From: Ettlia oleoabundans
Lineage: Eukaryota; Chlorophyta; Chlorophyceae; Chlamydomonadales
Assembly (NCBI GenBank): GCA_019693395.1
Contig: JAAMXP010004869.1
Span: 1 to 11,102, forward strand
Direction of reading: 5' to 3'
DNA length: 11,102 bases
Under the pieces are notes generated by a model. It saw only the letters and a list, made by a program, of their open reading frames with translations. It was not told where the DNA came from and did not search any database. Below, in pieces: positions 9,199-11,102 of the stretch (position 1 is the first letter of the stretch; every line of letters starts with the position of its first letter). Both the position numbers and the translations under genes were made by a program.

Positions 9199-9817
9199 GC
9201 CGCAGGGTCGGGAAAGGCGAGCGGTGGCTCTGTTGGCAACCGTGTCCGCTACAGGCTATGAGGCGGGGGTAAAGCTCGATTCTGCAAGACTCTTCTGCAG
9301 AGATCCCCGGGTTGGGGGAGATGAAGATGCCAAAGCGCTGCAAAAAACCGGTCCCACGGCGGCCAGGAACCAAAAATTATAGCATCACCCGCGACAAAAA
9401 GTGGGTGTCTGGTAAACTTGCCGCTAATAACATGAAACGCGGCGGGTGGGGCTCCGGAGCGAGGGATGCTTGCCAGAGCCTGCCAGTTGGGCTGATCCGG
9501 CAAGGCTGCATCCAGACGTCTGGCAGCCCTTCCGGCAGCGTACATCCAAAACTTTCTGGGCTCCTTAAGCCCAAACGAGCGTTAAACCACCTTTGCAGCG
9601 TACTTCCTACCCATTGCCAACCGGCCAGGCCCCCCCGGCGGCTCTCGCATGTTCTTCACTGTTTGTTGCTTATTATCTTAGGTGTTGTTAAATCGAAAAG
9701 CGGCAGGAACACGGCTTTGAGAACAGGTAGGCAGCTGGCGCCAACAGTTAGTAGCCCAACGACTTGCGTGTGCTCTCGGAAACTGCACCAAACAGTATTT
9801 ACGCATTGCAGACTATT
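9199..9817. promoter_or_regulatory. Divergent intergenic promoter region
   Basis: About 620 bases separate GH16 copy B (leftward) from the unknown plus-strand gene (rightward), so both promoters should lie here. On the minus strand GCTATAATTTTT near 9373-9385 is a TATA-like sequence about 180 bases before the copy B ATG. A palindrome CCAGACGTCTGG lies at 9512-9523. No clear core promoter is seen for the plus-strand gene. Frames across this stretch look random and I do not call a gene in it. Confidence 0.4.
9512..9523. promoter_or_regulatory. CCAGACGTCTGG palindrome, possible bZIP site
   Basis: A perfect 12-base palindrome with a GACGTC core, about 314 bases upstream of the GH16 copy B start. 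It is flanked by a further pairing, GGCTG (9504-9508) with CAGCC (9524-9528), interrupted by three unpaired bases. It resembles the palindrome before copy A in core and spacing. Function is unproven. Confidence 0.25.
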
Positions 9818-11102
9818 ATGGATATAGCGGGGGAGGATCAGGCCCCAGCAGGCAGCGTGGCACCGGCAGTGCAGCAGGAGGCGGATGCGGCAGGCAGCCC
9901 TGTGGGCCCCGTCGCTGCTGCGAGGCCAGGGTGATGCAGCCCTACAAGAGCAGCAGCAGGAGGAGCAGCAGGGAAGTGAAGCGCCTTCAGGCTTGCAGCA
10001 GCAGCAGCAACCACCAGGCGATTCAGAACGCAGCGGTAGGCAGGGCTCCCTGGTCACCGACCGCAACAAAGCTCAGCTGCTCAGCAAGGCGCGAAAAGGG
10101 GAACTAAATGCTGGCTGTATGCCTGGTGTCGCGGCGTGTTTGAATCCCAGAGCACACAAGGTCAGGTCACTGTCAGGTCAGCAGTTGATGCATTGTGTGC
10201 TTTGCCACGGTTGGCACCGGACGTCATTGCTGCGGATGTGGAGCTAGTTGAAGCAGCACTACGGGAGGTGGCGGATAGCGAGCCTGAGCTGCGGGAGCGG
10301 CTGCAGGCTGTGAAAGAGTCATTGTTGCAATCTAGCTATATACCACCGCAGGCGTTCAGCCTGCTCAGCTACCCTGACGGCAAGTGGGGCACGCAGGTTA
10401 CAGCGGAGCTTGGCAGCGACCCTCATCTTCAGCCCTACCTCACGCTGGCTAGGAAGGCTATGCAACGGGGTTTGGTGCGACTGCAAACCAAGGCTTCAGA
10501 CGAAGCATTGCGCCGTGCTTGGGACCGCCTGCCTAGTCTGGACCATGTGGAGTTGCGGCAGCCAGACTTGGCGGCGGGCACGACAGGGCAGCACAAGCTA
10601 GCCTCTTCCAAGCAGCAGCGGAGGGACATGAACCTTCTGTATAGGGATCACATCCTGCCAGTCATGGAGGGAGCAGGTGAGCTTAGTATAGTGAATGTCG
10701 CGCATGGGGCAGCATGACCGCAGCCCAGGAATTCTGCATTGTGCGCTTGCTGTCTATCCATGATCAGTTAACCTCAGCCCAACCCCACCACACTCCACCC
10801 TACCCCTCCAACTACTTCCACACACTATACAGCAACCTCCGCACATGTTTTTCAACCAGTGTTGTACCAACCTTTCGTTCCCTTGCCACCACTGTTTTGA
10901 AAGGCTGCAAGAGCAAATGTGCCATTACAACAACCATGCTTCGTATAAGGTGGCTGCGGTGGCCAGTTGTGCGGTGCCACCCTGAAGAATATTGAGGCAG
11001 GCAATGCAGAGGTACAGCTGGGTGGCTTTGTTGGACCGTGGGTTATCTACTGGTGCTGGGGTGTGAGTGTTTGTGTGTGTGTGGTGTGGTGTGGTGTGTG
11101 TG
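9818..11102 (+). CDS. Unrecognised Q-rich helical protein, 5' part, runs off right edge
   Basis: I do not recognise this protein. A likely start is ATG 9818, encoding an acidic Ala-rich N-terminus (MDIAGEDQAPAGS...), but that frame stops at 9932. A second frame from about 9929 continues naturally with GDAALQEQQQEEQQGSE, a glutamine run and SLVTDRNKAQLLSKARKGEL; alternatively translation starts at ATG 9885. A short intron is needed near 10117-10181 (donor 10117 or 10126, acceptor 10181 or 10160; boundaries unresolved). The next exon, to the donor AGCAG|GTGAGC at 10676, encodes a charged helical segment (SAVDALCALPRLAPD, ELRERLQAVKESLLQSSYIP, SSKQQRRDMNLLYRDHILPV). A possible next exon is 11001-11062, phase-compatible and ending at a GTGAGT donor, reading NAEVQLGGFVGPW. 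No signal peptide is seen. The coding character of 10182-10676 is good; the ends are weak. Confidence 0.6.
9944..10015 (+). repeat. CAG-type glutamine-coding repeat
   Basis: Runs of CAG and GAG triplets (about 9947-9970 and 9996-10010) encode Q/E-rich low-complexity sequence in the unknown plus-strand protein. Such tracts are slippage-prone and common in algal proteins. They may make this part of the gene variable in length between strains. Confidence 0.6.
11059..11102. repeat. GT-rich microsatellite at right edge
   Basis: An imperfect GT/GGT run, cut off by the window end. It starts at the proposed GTGAGT splice donor of the unknown plus-strand gene, so it would lie at the beginning of an intron. 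Confidence 0.7.

Noticed and set aside
9249..9827. Frames on both strands between GH16 copy B and the unknown gene
   Set aside because: Their sequence is not domain-like, they overlap each other and they occupy the expected divergent promoter region.
10117..10181. Possible tRNA T-loop (TTTGAATCCC near 10138)
   Set aside because: No matching acceptor stem or anticodon arm could be found around it; it fits better as a short intron.

Overview
The window looks like nuclear DNA of a green alga, probably a trebouxiophyte of the Chlorella/Coccomyxa type. The reasons are intron-rich genes with GT-AG introns of about 140-330 bases, moderately GC-rich coding sequence, TGTAA-type poly(A) signals and long 3' regions. 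There are no bacterial operons, ribosome binding sites, CRISPR arrays or recognisable transposons. All gene models were spliced by hand from reading frame, splice-site sequence, intron phase and family resemblance. No transcript data were available.

Layout. (1) Positions 26-3762, minus strand: a ten-exon gene for a double-hotdog acyl-CoA thioesterase of about 513 residues. It has a long coiled-coil and low-complexity N-terminus and an acidic C-terminal tail. (2) Positions 4774-6420 and 7606-9198, minus strand: two tandem four-exon genes for secreted GH16 family beta-glucanase-like enzymes (331 and 334 residues). Both keep the E-I-D-I-M-E catalytic motif and share intron positions and phases. 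(3) From 9818 to the right edge, plus strand: the 5' part of an unrecognised Q-rich, helical protein, divergent from GH16 copy B. Its first coding stretch has an apparent one-base frame break.

Gene relations. The three minus-strand genes point the same way but are separate transcription units, and nothing links thioesterase and glucanases in one pathway. The GH16 pair is a tandem duplication. Its exons are a mosaic of nearly identical and clearly diverged blocks while the introns are unrelated, which suggests gene conversion. The likely role is cleavage or remodelling of beta-1,3-type glucans outside the cell or in the wall, inferred from the family.

Non-coding stretches. 3763-4773 and 6421-7605 hold 3' regions and promoters. 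9199-9817 is a divergent promoter region. The clearest non-coding structure is a perfect 13-base-arm inverted repeat at 6659-6686. I see no strong evidence for a wholly new biological system. The most informative leads are the GH16 mosaic, the odd thioesterase ends and the unknown plus-strand protein.
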